A DNA stretch of 6,111 nucleotides from contig JAICVV010000136.1 of NCBI GenBank assembly GCA_025935155.1, positions 1-6,111 of the forward strand, given 5' to 3'. This document shows positions 1 to 5,680 of this stretch, piece after piece. The notes under the pieces were generated by a model. The model saw nothing but the letters and a program-made list of their open reading frames with translations. It did no database searches and was not told the DNA's origin. Made by a program: the position numbers and the translations under genes. The DNA is from Alphaproteobacteria bacterium (lineage in GTDB: Bacteria > Pseudomonadota > Alphaproteobacteria > Micropepsales > Micropepsaceae). Positions within the stretch are counted from its first letter, which is position 1. Each line of letters begins with the position of its first letter.

Positions 1-181
1 CTATATCGATCGCGGCCGCGTGCTGGAAGTTGTGAAGGCCCGCAACATCCGCGTGGTCGGCACGCCTTACATGTATCGCGGCTATTATGTCGTGAAGTGC
101 GTGAACCGTTTCGGCCGCACGGCGTTCTGCAAGGTCAATCCGCGGACCGGTTCGTTCGTCGGAATCAGCTTCCGGCTGTAA
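1..181 (+). CDS. Hypothetical protein, C-terminal end (5' truncated by window)
   Basis: An open frame enters from the left edge (first full codon at position 2) and stops at TAA 179-181, giving 59 visible residues from YIDRGRVLEV to GISFRL. The segment is rich in beta-forming residues (for example YRGYYVVKCVNRFGRTAFCK) and has two cysteines 11 residues apart. It ends with a pattern like 'KVNPRTGSFVG', resembling the 'vDa.tGrvv' end of the PepSY-like secreted proteins common in Rhizobiales. That resemblance is my recollection and is weak. No start, signal peptide or full domain is visible, so function is unknown. A strong hairpin terminator begins 65 bp after the stop, which supports this being the last gene of its transcript. 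That the frame is coding rests on its clean reading, GC-rich third positions and the terminator. Confidence 0.7.
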   Translation, partial: YIDRGRVLEVVKARNIRVVGTPYMYRGYYVVKCVNRFGRTAFCKVNPRTGSFVGISFRL

Positions 182-245
182 GCGAATCGGGAAGCCCGAG
201 CTTTTGCGGTAAGCCCCTCCACGCGAGGCCGAAGGCGGAAAGCAG

Positions 246-274
246 AAAACCCGCGGGATAACCCCGCGGGTTTT
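246..274 (+). terminator. Rho-independent terminator (bidirectional-looking)
   Basis: AAAACCCGCGGG (246-257) pairs perfectly with CCCGCGGGTTTT (263-274) around a 5-nt loop: a 12-bp stem whose lower part is A-T, ending in a T run. It ends the transcript of the partial gene at 1-181. The stem is flanked by A's on the left and T's on the right, so it could also work on the minus strand. Confidence 0.9.
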
Positions 275-394
275 CATTTCGCGGACGCTCCACCGCAACC
301 TATGCAGGAGTTCGCGAAACATTTGAGTCAGCGTTTTGCAACATTGCATCGCGGTTGAACGTTAGAGAGCCGTTCCACATCAGGAGGCTTTCCG
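275..394 (+). promoter_or_regulatory. Leader/promoter region of the OsmC-type gene
   Basis: This gap lies between the terminator and the OsmC-type start. It ends with a textbook ribosome binding site, AGGAGG at 382-387, 7 nt before ATG 395. That site decides the start in favour of 395 over a TTG at 355. A small inverted repeat, TGCAA-CA-TTGCA (337-348), lies about 50 bp before the start and could be an operator. I could not identify a convincing sigma-70 promoter. Confidence 0.5.
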
Positions 395-816
395 ATGATC
401 CGCAAGGCGACGGCGGTTTGGCGCGGCACGGGACGGGACGGCAGCGGCGCGCTCACCAGCGATTCCGGCGTGCGTCGAACACGCCCTACTCGTTCAAGAT
501 GCGCTTTGAAAACGAGAAAGGCACCAATCCGGAGGAGCTGATCGCGGCGGCGCATGCCGGCTGCTTTACCATGGCGCTCGCCTTTCAGCTGCAGGGAGCG
601 AGGATCACGCCGGAGGAACTGTTCACCGAAGCCGCGGTAACGCTTGAAAAAGATGGCGCGGGATTCCGCATCGGGCGTTCCGCGCTCACCTTGCAGGCGA
701 AAATTCGTGGCATGAGCGAGCAGCAGTTCCAGCAAATGGCGCATGACGCAGAGAAGAACTGCCCGGTTTCAAAGGTGCTGAACGCCGAAATCACGCTCGA
801 CGCGAGGCTGAGCTAA
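395..816 (+). pseudogene. osmC: OsmC-family peroxiredoxin gene with a one-base frameshift
   Basis: OsmC proteins are cytoplasmic thiol peroxidases that reduce organic hydroperoxides with a reactive cysteine pair. Reading from ATG 395 gives MIRKATAVWRGTGRDGSGAL and then TSDSGV, the expected OsmC N-terminus, but after codon 26 (GTG, 470-472) the frame turns to nonsense. The frame one base over gives [13 protein letters not shown] from 475 and continues to TAA 814-816. Restoring one base in the 'cg' at 473-474, for example to ctg for Leu, joins both halves into a 140-residue protein of normal family length. Both conserved cysteines are then present: Cys57 in HAGCF and Cys123 in NCPVSK, with the family Arg37 in MRFEN. 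Apart from the single missing base the gene looks intact, so this is either a very recent mutation or a sequencing/assembly error. The family assignment is firm; OsmC rather than Ohr is judged from the SNTPYSF and [16 protein letters not shown] pattern. Confidence 0.88.
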
Positions 817-864
817 TCGCGGCAGCTTCGGTTCGCGAGGAGCGTATGCTATCCCGGCAGCCGG

Positions 865-1935
865 CTACGGTATCCGTATGAAGCTGTGCGTAATGTCGCT
901 CTGATCGACGTAATAGCCGGTAATCCGGCGGTCGCTTATTATGGCCGTCGCAAAAGTACCTTGACCGGTACCGCCGCCGGCTCCTGGCGCTTCGAAGGTG
1001 TTGCCGAATCCTTCGGTGCCTCGGACATAGCCGGTCGCATGAAAATTAACGTCGTACGCATATCCGGTCGCTGCGGCCCCTCCATTTTTTCTGGCCGCCA
1101 GATCTGTTGCGAAAGTTTGCAGCGCTCCCGCCACACTGAACGTTGTAATCGTTCCATCGCTGTCGCGCAGGAACGCTTCGATCAGGCCGCTCGAGGTGCT
1201 GTAGTGGCCGATTACCCTTCCCGCGTTATCGAGCGATTCTGCGACTGTCCCCTCGGCCGCCGGAACATCGAAGCTGATAAGCGTGCCATCCGGATTTCGT
1301 ACGAAGCCGTGGGACGTCACGCCATCGCTCCACGATCCGGCGATCGTGCCCGATTTGTTGATGCCGACGGGGATTGTGCATTGCGCCTGCGGCACATCGA
1401 AGGCCGTCACCGAGCCATCGGTTTGGCGCAAAAAACCGTGGCAGTTGGAGCCCGTGGCGAGATCGTAATAGCCAGTCACCTGCCCCGACGCATTGATCGC
1501 CGCCGGAAAGGTATCCCGCGCCTGATCAACGTCGATTTCGGTGAACGTTCCTCCTGGAGATCGCAGGAACCCGTGGAAGCGGCCGCCACGACGGCGGAAT
1601 GAATAGTACCCGACCATAATGTCGTTGCCATTCATCGCTTGCGGGGAGGTGAACTGCGAACTTGGCGGATCTACGGTCGTGATCGTTCCATTCGCCAGGC
1701 GGAAAAAGCCATGGGTGAACAGAGCGCGGTGAGCGGTTTTGGGCTCGATGTAAAAGCCTGCAACATTACCGTTGCTATTAATCGATATCGCGTAAGTGGC
1801 CGTGGCGCCTGGCGCATCGAATTCTTCAAAGTAGGAGGCGTGAGCGGCCGGCGGCGCGGTCAGTCCGATCGCGAAGACTGACGCTGCCACAAGCCATATC
1901 TTGCTGTGCGAACGGCAATTTTGACGATTTTCCAT
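865..1935 (-). CDS. Secreted HAF-repeat protein (beta-propeller-like)
   Basis: The ATG at 1935 is preferred over an upstream TTG at 1962 because AAAAAGGGGG (1950-1941) lies 5 nt before it; this gives 356 residues. The N-terminus is a Sec signal: basic residues, the hydrophobic run WLVAASVFAIGL, then APPAAHA-SY with probable cleavage after residue 33. The rest is a tandem repeat with pattern HGF(L/V)R-x-DGT-x-x-x-FDVP and then IN-x-x-G-x-x-x-GYY. Anchors fall at residues 75, 121, 166, 209, 253, 301 and 350, about 45 apart: HGFFR, HGFLR, HGFLR, HGFVR, EAFLR, TGYVR, HSFIR. This matches the 'extracellular repeat, HAF family' signature, whose function is unknown; a beta-propeller-like fold with seven blades is my inference. 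It converges on the OsmC-type gene with 48 bp between stops and no clear terminator. It is probably periplasmic or extracellular. Confidence 0.85.
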   Translation of the reverse strand: MENRQNCRSHSKIWLVAASVFAIGLTAPPAAHASYFEEFDAPGATATYAISINSNGNVAGFYIEPKTAHRALFTHGFFRLANGTITTVDPPSSQFTSPQAMNGNDIMVGYYSFRRRGGRFHGFLRSPGGTFTEIDVDQARDTFPAAINASGQVTGYYDLATGSNCHGFLRQTDGSVTAFDVPQAQCTIPVGINKSGTIAGSWSDGVTSHGFVRNPDGTLISFDVPAAEGTVAESLDNAGRVIGHYSTSSGLIEAFLRDSDGTITTFSVAGALQTFATDLAARKNGGAAATGYAYDVNFHATGYVRGTEGFGNTFEAPGAGGGTGQGTFATAIISDRRITGYYVDQSDITHSFIRIP

Positions 1936-2182
1936 GGCGTCCCCCTTTTTATTGGGCGGCAATGTACCTCAGACCTGAACGGGGGTCCAGTTCTTAACCA
2001 CGTCTTCTTTGGCGAATACTGCCCGCTTTTCTGCGAAGTTACGTACACGGGGCGATGTTTTGTACAATTCATCCGGCCGGACATCTCACCGCTTTCGTGG
2101 CGGGGCGCGGTCGCCGAACCCGGCTGCCGATTGCCGTGTGGAAGCAAAAGGCGTTCTGGCATCCTCCCGCCGGTTTTCGTTC
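1936..2182. other. Intergenic gap between the AraC and HAF-repeat genes
   Basis: This is a 247-bp non-coding gap between two minus-strand genes. It holds the leader of the HAF-repeat gene, with its AAGGGGG ribosome binding site at its left end, and the left copy of the 51-bp repeat (2070-2120). A possible minus-strand promoter for the HAF gene is TTGTAC (2066-2061), 16 nt, TACGTA (2044-2039), but it is weak. I see no clear terminator after the AraC gene. Short frames here have no ribosome binding site or family resemblance. Confidence 0.45.
2070..2120. repeat. 51-bp direct repeat, left copy
   Basis: This matches 5630-5680 in the same orientation at 50 of 51 positions; the only difference is G at 2076 versus C at 5636. 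Homology stops abruptly on both sides. The copy is in a non-coding gap. On the minus strand it would read as the tail FGDRAPPRKR-stop and the start MSGRM, just as the right copy does across two real genes. It therefore looks like a relic of that gene junction or a member of a dispersed repeat. Confidence 0.9.
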
Positions 2183-3175
2183 TCACGCACGATTGTTACC
2201 GTTGCGCACATCCGATGGAGTCTCGCCGTAGCAGGCGCGGAACTTGCGATTGAAATAGGAGATGTCGCCAAAGCCACAGGCGAACGCGATCTCGGCGATC
2301 CGCCGGTCGTCGTAACGCCGGCTCGTCAGCATCCGGCGAGCCTGCGCCAGGCGCTCGGAGAGAACGTATTGTGTGAAAGTGGTTCCGTCTTCCTCGAACA
2401 ACATCTGCACGACGCGTGGCGTGAGACCGCGCTGACGCGCTGCCGCTGCCGCCGAGAGATGCTCATTGGAAAGATTTTCGCGGATGTAAGCCTTGACTGC
2501 GGACAGCCGTGCGGCGCGAAGCCCGCGCTGCCTCGCCGTTTCAGCGCCGTCACCCGCCGCGCCAAGCGCCAGAGCGAGAAGATCGTGGACATGCGTCACA
2601 GCCATTTGCTGCAACTCCGGCGCCGTGCCGGAAAGATCCTTCACCAGGCTCATATAGCCGAACAGCAGTTTCAACGCTTCGGAATGGGCAAGCGGACGCA
2701 ACAGCCATGCATTTGCGTCGCATGCCGACCGGCCGAGTGCCTTACGGGGAATCTTCAGGGTGATGACCTTGAATGCGGAGGGCAGAACCATGCCGGTGGC
2801 TTCCGCACAGGTCATCATGACGGCGTCGCCAGGCTGAACCATGGCTTCGCGGCCTCCACTTTCAACCGAGCTGGAGCGATTGGCCCATTGAATCATATAG
2901 CTGTCGTCGCCGTCCGATAGGAGAGGGCGCGTGCGGCTGACTCGGACTGGAGAACTTTCGGACCACAGAGCGAAGAGTCCGGGGAAGGCGCGCACTGTGC
3001 CGCGCACATGAAAAGGATGATCGGGCAGCGGCTCCATATCCAGCCGCGCCATCTGCAGTCCGACGATCTCCCGAAAAATTCCGAGACGGTCTGCCGGGGG
3101 AAGTTCGTCGGTCGAGAAACTGTAGCCCGCGGAGGCATCGTCCGGCCACGGCGAACGATTGGCGCTGTCACCCAT
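2183..3175 (-). CDS. AraC-family transcriptional regulator
   Basis: A 330-residue DNA-binding regulator, the usual length for the class with an N-terminal 'AraC-binding-like' sensor domain (about residues 20-200) followed by a C-terminal AraC/XylS domain (about 223-325). The C-terminal domain is classic. The first helix-turn-helix lies around 240-261. The second, around 291-314, carries the family signature: RRIAEIAFACGFGDISYFN followed by RKFRACYGETPSDVR. The ligand is not predictable; the sensor domain shows no diagnostic residues. ATG 3175 has GGGGGAG ending 8 nt upstream. The gene is divergent from the small secreted-protein gene at 3334. The gap between them holds two TTTCG-N4-CGTCCAA elements 21 bp apart, one overlapping a possible promoter for this gene, so I infer autoregulation and control of the divergent gene. 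No terminator is evident downstream. Confidence 0.93.
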   Translation of the reverse strand: MGDSANRSPWPDDASAGYSFSTDELPPADRLGIFREIVGLQMARLDMEPLPDHPFHVRGTVRAFPGLFALWSESSPVRVSRTRPLLSDGDDSYMIQWANRSSSVESGGREAMVQPGDAVMMTCAEATGMVLPSAFKVITLKIPRKALGRSACDANAWLLRPLAHSEALKLLFGYMSLVKDLSGTAPELQQMAVTHVHDLLALALGAAGDGAETARQRGLRAARLSAVKAYIRENLSNEHLSAAAAARQRGLTPRVVQMLFEEDGTTFTQYVLSERLAQARRMLTSRRYDDRRIAEIAFACGFGDISYFNRKFRACYGETPSDVRNGNNRA

Positions 3176-3209
3176 CTCTGCCGCTCCCCCGATCTGGAAC
3201 AGTCAGGTC

Positions 3210-3237
3210 AACATACAGGATTTTCGTTTTCGTCCAA
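3210..3237 (-). promoter_or_regulatory. Possible promoter of the AraC gene
   Basis: On the minus strand TTGGAC (3237-3232), a 16-nt spacer and TATGTT (3215-3210) form a reasonable but not strong sigma-70-like pair, 35 bp before the AraC start. The -35 box is the complement of GTCCAA in the left operator half-site, so bound regulator would cover it. Seen by eye only. Confidence 0.35.
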
Positions 3238-3258
3238 CTGACTTTCGCCACCGTCCAA
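3222..3258. promoter_or_regulatory. Putative AraC-type operator: two direct bipartite half-sites
   Basis: TTTCGttttCGTCCAA at 3222-3237 and TTTCGccacCGTCCAA at 3243-3258 share all 12 outer bases and differ only in the central four. Their offset is exactly 21 bp, two helical turns. AraC-family proteins carry two helix-turn-helix motifs and typically bind bipartite direct half-sites with this kind of spacing. A further ACTTTCG at 3281-3287 repeats the left arm only. The site sits 47 bp from the regulator's start and 76 bp from the divergent gene's start. Which protein binds is inferred from position. Confidence 0.6.
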
Positions 3259-3333
3259 GAAGTTCGATGTGGGGAATTCTACTTTCGGGCGGATTGAAGG
3301 GGCTGTGCCCTGAAATCTGCAATGGAGGTTGTC

Positions 3334-3762
3334 ATGTCTCGAATATCGATCGCCGCGGTTGCCGCGTCGCTACTTATGGCTTCGTCTGCTTTCGCCTCGG
3401 CGCTCTATGCGGGCCACGAGCCCGGCCTGCAAAACTCGGAGCCGGGGGCCAGAGGCAAGCACAAGGGCGGCGTCGTTGGCGCCGATGGGTCCATCATCCT
3501 GGGTACGGGTTTTTCGGTGAGCCATGATGGCACCGGCGAATATACGCTCGATGTTCCCGGAAGCGTTTTCGGCACCAGCATATGCCCCGTAATCCTTGTC
3601 ACTCCCGCCGGCGTGAACGGACATGCGCCGATCGCCGACGATTTCAATTACATCACGTGCGAAGCGGGCGACGGCGAAGTCAAAATGCAGATTCGCATTT
3701 ACAGCCGGACCGACGGCGCGCTCCAGGATAACGGGTTCCACTTTCTTATGATGGCGCCGTAA
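3334..3762 (+). CDS. Small secreted protein, unknown function
   Basis: ATG 3334 is chosen because TGGAGG (3323-3328) lies 5 nt upstream; an in-frame ATG at 3322 overlaps that ribosome binding site. The 142-residue product begins with a clear Sec signal (MSRISIAAVAASLLMASSAF, then A), with likely cleavage after residue 21 (AFA-SA). The mature part of about 121 residues contains DGSIILGTGFSVSHDGTGEY, then alternating beta-type segments and an FHFLMMAP end. Two cysteines (84 and 109) could form a periplasmic disulfide. The pattern 'DG...GTG-SVSH-GTG-Y...C...IY...FHF' recalls small secreted beta-sandwich proteins found in many proteobacteria and actinobacteria. I recall no assigned function, so none is given. 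The gene is monocistronic: a terminator starts 14 bp after the stop. Divergence from an AraC gene and the repeated sites upstream suggest it is that regulator's target. Confidence 0.82.
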   Translation: MSRISIAAVAASLLMASSAFASALYAGHEPGLQNSEPGARGKHKGGVVGADGSIILGTGFSVSHDGTGEYTLDVPGSVFGTSICPVILVTPAGVNGHAPIADDFNYITCEAGDGEVKMQIRIYSRTDGALQDNGFHFLMMAP

Positions 3763-3776
3763 TCGCCATTTGGCGC

Positions 3777-3813
3777 CCCGCGGGGATACGCAAGCCCCGC
3801 GGGTTTTCTTTTT
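3777..3813 (+). terminator. Rho-independent terminator after the small secreted-protein gene
   Basis: CCCGCGGGG (3777-3785) pairs perfectly with CCCCGCGGG (3795-3803) around a 9-nt loop, followed by TTTTCTTTTTC (3804-3814). It separates the secreted-protein gene from the hydrolase gene downstream. The core resembles the terminator at 246-274. Confidence 0.92.
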
Positions 3814-4005
3814 CTGCGGAGGCGCGGTCACGATTGAGGACACTTCCTAGCATTGGCCGAGAATGCGTCACGGCCGCGGAAAATGCATCACTTCACCAGG
3901 GAGCAAAAGCGGTTCAACCGCAAAGTGTCGCAATGCCACTGATTCCGGCCGCTTCGATTGTGCAGTCACGCGTGTTATGCTGAACCTTGGCAAGGGGGCT
4001 TGCGC
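3814..4005 (+). promoter_or_regulatory. Upstream region of the hydrolase gene
   Basis: This non-coding region follows the terminator. It contains AATGCGTCAC (3862-3871) and AATGCATCAC (3882-3891), a near-identical direct pair exactly 20 bp apart, with a partial third match, AATGCCAC, at 3932-3939. It also has a compact inverted repeat, GCGGTT-C-AACCGC (3909-3921). These could be regulator sites; no binder is known. The ribosome binding site AAGGGGG (3992-3998) ends 7 nt before ATG 4006 and fixes the start. No convincing promoter hexamers were found. Confidence 0.4.
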
Positions 4006-5418
4006 ATGGGCAAGATTCTGCAGGTCGCATTTACGGGAATTCTGCTTTGCATCTCATCCACGGCATCTGGCGCGGATCCGGCGGACGATTGGGCGCGCGG
4101 CTTTATGGCGAAGACGCAAGCGCCGGGCGTGGCGCTGGCCGTTATTCGCGATGGCAAGGTGATGAAGGCCCGCACATACGGATACGCCAATCTCGAGTGG
4201 CAACAGCCGGTGACGCGCGACACGTTGTTTTGGCTGGATTCGCTCACCAAGCTGTTCACCGCCGTCAGCATCCTGCAGCTCGCAGAACAGGGCAAGCTTT
4301 CGCTCGACGACGCAATCGCGAAATACCTGACCGATGCGCCGGCCGCGTGGCGCGGCGTCACGATCCGTCAGCTGCTCGCCCATACCTCCGGCATCAAGGA
4401 CGATTATTGGCAGAGTTATCGCGGATCGATGCTCGTGGACTACAACGAGAATGATATCCAAGCCTATGCCTTCAGCCAGCCCATGGTCTCCAAGCCGGGC
4501 GAGCAATACGCCTATAACAACGAGGGGTACTATCTGCTGGGCGTAGTCATCGCCAAAGTCACCGGCGAGCCTTACACGAAGTGGATGACCGAACATGTGC
4601 TGAAACGGGCCGGCATGAAGACGGCGCGGATGTTCAATGCGTGGGAGGTCGTGCCGCATATGGTGTCGAGTTACGCGCTGAAGGACGGGCACGTCGTCCA
4701 CAATCGCGACGATATTATGAGCGACCGTGGCGAAGCGATTGCGGGCTGGGGCCTGTACGCCTCGCTGGACGATCTGATCGCCTTCGATGCGGCGCTGAAG
4801 AGCGGCAAGCTGCTGTCGCAATCGAGCCTCGATGCGATGTGGAGCAACGTCAGACTCAACAACGGCTATCCGGCGCAGTCCGGCCTTGGCTTCGACCACG
4901 TGCTGTACGAGCGTGGCCAGCGGTACGCATACAAGGACGGTCAGGCCGGCGTGCGGTACACGGTGTTTCCGGACGACGGCGCGTCCCTCATCCTGCTCAC
5001 CAACCTCAAGGAAGCGCCGTGGAATCCGTTTTATTCGGCGCCGCGCGTCGCAAACCTTGTCATCCCGCAAATCCGGCCGCTCCACGCGCTCGTGCCGCAG
5101 TCCGATCCCGATCCGGCGCGTACGGCGCGTCTGCGCCAGGCGATGAACGATATTGCAAACGGGTCCTCGCCGTCTCCTCTGCTCACGCCGCAAATGAATG
5201 CCATTCTGACGCCGGACTATCGTGCACAGATGAAACAGCTGCTAGGCAGCATGTCCGGCTTTCAGTTTCTCGCCTGCGAAAACGCGAGCCCGCACGATCC
5301 GTATGGCGTGGTGCAGTACTGCTACTACCGCACCAAAATTCCACCCGGCCCACTGGATCTCGGCTTCGGCCTCGCGCCCGACGGCAAGCTTGCCGCCGGC
5401 AACGGCCAACCGGAGTAA
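4006..5418 (+). CDS. Exported serine hydrolase, beta-lactamase/PBP4*-esterase family
   Basis: A 470-residue enzyme of the beta-lactamase superfamily (PF00144: class C beta-lactamases, DD-peptidases, esterases), which act by an acyl-serine. ATG 4006 has AAGGGGG 7 nt upstream; an upstream frame extension to 3958 lacks a ribosome binding site. The N-terminus MGKILQVAFTGILLCISSTA is a Sec signal, with likely cleavage near residue 22. Motifs in order: nucleophile S79-L-T-K82 (SxxK); LLAHTSGI around 123-130, a family hallmark; Y170-N-N172 (YxN); and K310-D-G312 in the place of the KTG/HxG motif, followed by FPDDGASLILLTNL. All three catalytic blocks are present, so it should be active. About 115 residues follow the catalytic domain (from about 355) as an extension with cysteines 424 and 439, possibly a small accessory domain. 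The substrate cannot be told; most such chromosomal proteins are esterases or peptidases rather than resistance enzymes. It is probably periplasmic and transcribed alone. Confidence 0.92.
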   Translation: MGKILQVAFTGILLCISSTASGADPADDWARGFMAKTQAPGVALAVIRDGKVMKARTYGYANLEWQQPVTRDTLFWLDSLTKLFTAVSILQLAEQGKLSLDDAIAKYLTDAPAAWRGVTIRQLLAHTSGIKDDYWQSYRGSMLVDYNENDIQAYAFSQPMVSKPGEQYAYNNEGYYLLGVVIAKVTGEPYTKWMTEHVLKRAGMKTARMFNAWEVVPHMVSSYALKDGHVVHNRDDIMSDRGEAIAGWGLYASLDDLIAFDAALKSGKLLSQSSLDAMWSNVRLNNGYPAQSGLGFDHVLYERGQRYAYKDGQAGVRYTVFPDDGASLILLTNLKEAPWNPFYSAPRVANLVIPQIRPLHALVPQSDPDPARTARLRQAMNDIANGSSPSPLLTPQMNAILTPDYRAQMKQLLGSMSGFQFLACENASPHDPYGVVQYCYYRTKIPPGPLDLGFGLAPDGKLAAGNGQPE

Positions 5419-5446
5419 CCCCGCCGGCATTCAGTCGTGACCGTCC

Positions 5447-5644
5447 TCATGCGGCCGCGACTGCCTCTTTCAGCGCCGCTTCGAGATGCAGGAAATCGGC
5501 CGGTGCCGGATCGCGATCGTCGATCCAGCCGAAGCACACCGTGGTCAGGATCCTTTGCAGCACAATACGGAGCGGTTGCTCGCCGGGCATCACCACTGCG
5601 AGCGCATCCAGCGCCGCTTCCATATAGTCCATCCGCCCGGACAT
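5447..5644 (-). CDS. Small orphan protein downstream of the holin-like gene
   Basis: A 65-residue frame from ATG 5644 to TGA 5447-5449. Its start lies one base beyond the stop of the holin-like gene, a spacing typical of translationally coupled phage-type genes; GGTGAG just before the ATG is only a weak ribosome binding site. The product reads MSGRMDYMEAALDALAVVMP at its start, has RILTTVCFGWIDDRDPAPAD in the middle, and ends LEAALKEAVAAA. It looks mostly helical with no signal or membrane segment. I recognise no family. Evidence for coding is the coupling, sensible composition and an end 28 bp from the convergent hydrolase stop. The first few codons lie inside the 51-bp repeat. It could be an accessory protein of a prophage or gene-transfer-like cluster, but that is inferred from the neighbour only. 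Confidence 0.6.
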   Translation of the reverse strand: MSGRMDYMEAALDALAVVMPGEQPLRIVLQRILTTVCFGWIDDRDPAPADFLHLEAALKEAVAAA

Positions 5645-5680
5645 CTCACCGCTTTCGTGGCGGGGCGCGGTCGCCGAACC
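5630..5680. repeat. 51-bp direct repeat, right copy
   Basis: Partner of 2070-2120 with one mismatch. On the minus strand it covers the last codons of the holin-like gene (from within WFGDRAP to the TGA at 5648-5646), the 1-bp gap, and the first five codons of the 65-residue gene. Both neighbouring frames run through its ends without disruption, so this copy looks like the native location and the left one the derived copy. Confidence 0.9.

Noticed and set aside
355..474. TTG-initiated N-terminus for the OsmC-type gene, giving a 153-residue protein
   Set aside because: The first 40 residues of that reading have no OsmC resemblance and no ribosome binding site precedes the TTG. The AGGAGG-led ATG at 395 gives the proper N-terminus in another frame.
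886..1602. 238-residue plus-strand frame opposite the HAF-repeat gene
   Set aside because: Its composition mirrors the repeats on the other strand; it has no ribosome binding site and no recognisable motif.
2009..2920. 303-residue open frame on the plus strand
   Set aside because: It is antisense to the AraC gene, whose helix-turn-helix signature is unmistakable, and it runs through the repeat without any family resemblance.
4051..4053. Lipoprotein signal in the hydrolase (Cys15)
   Set aside because: The residues before the cysteine are I-L-L; a lipobox needs a small residue (Gly, Ala or Ser) directly before it.
4054..5193. 379-residue open frame on the minus strand
   Set aside because: It lies wholly opposite the hydrolase gene and is arginine/histidine-rich, as expected of an antisense shadow in high-GC DNA. 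The plus-strand protein has clear catalytic motifs.
4581..5627. 348-residue plus-strand frame overlapping the hydrolase
   Set aside because: Out-of-frame shadow with arginine/alanine-rich composition; it also runs across the convergent gene at the right.
2070..5680. The direct repeats as a transposon or CRISPR-like array
   Set aside because: There are only two copies 3.5 kb apart, no terminal inverted repeats, no transposase or integrase gene in between and no regular spacers.
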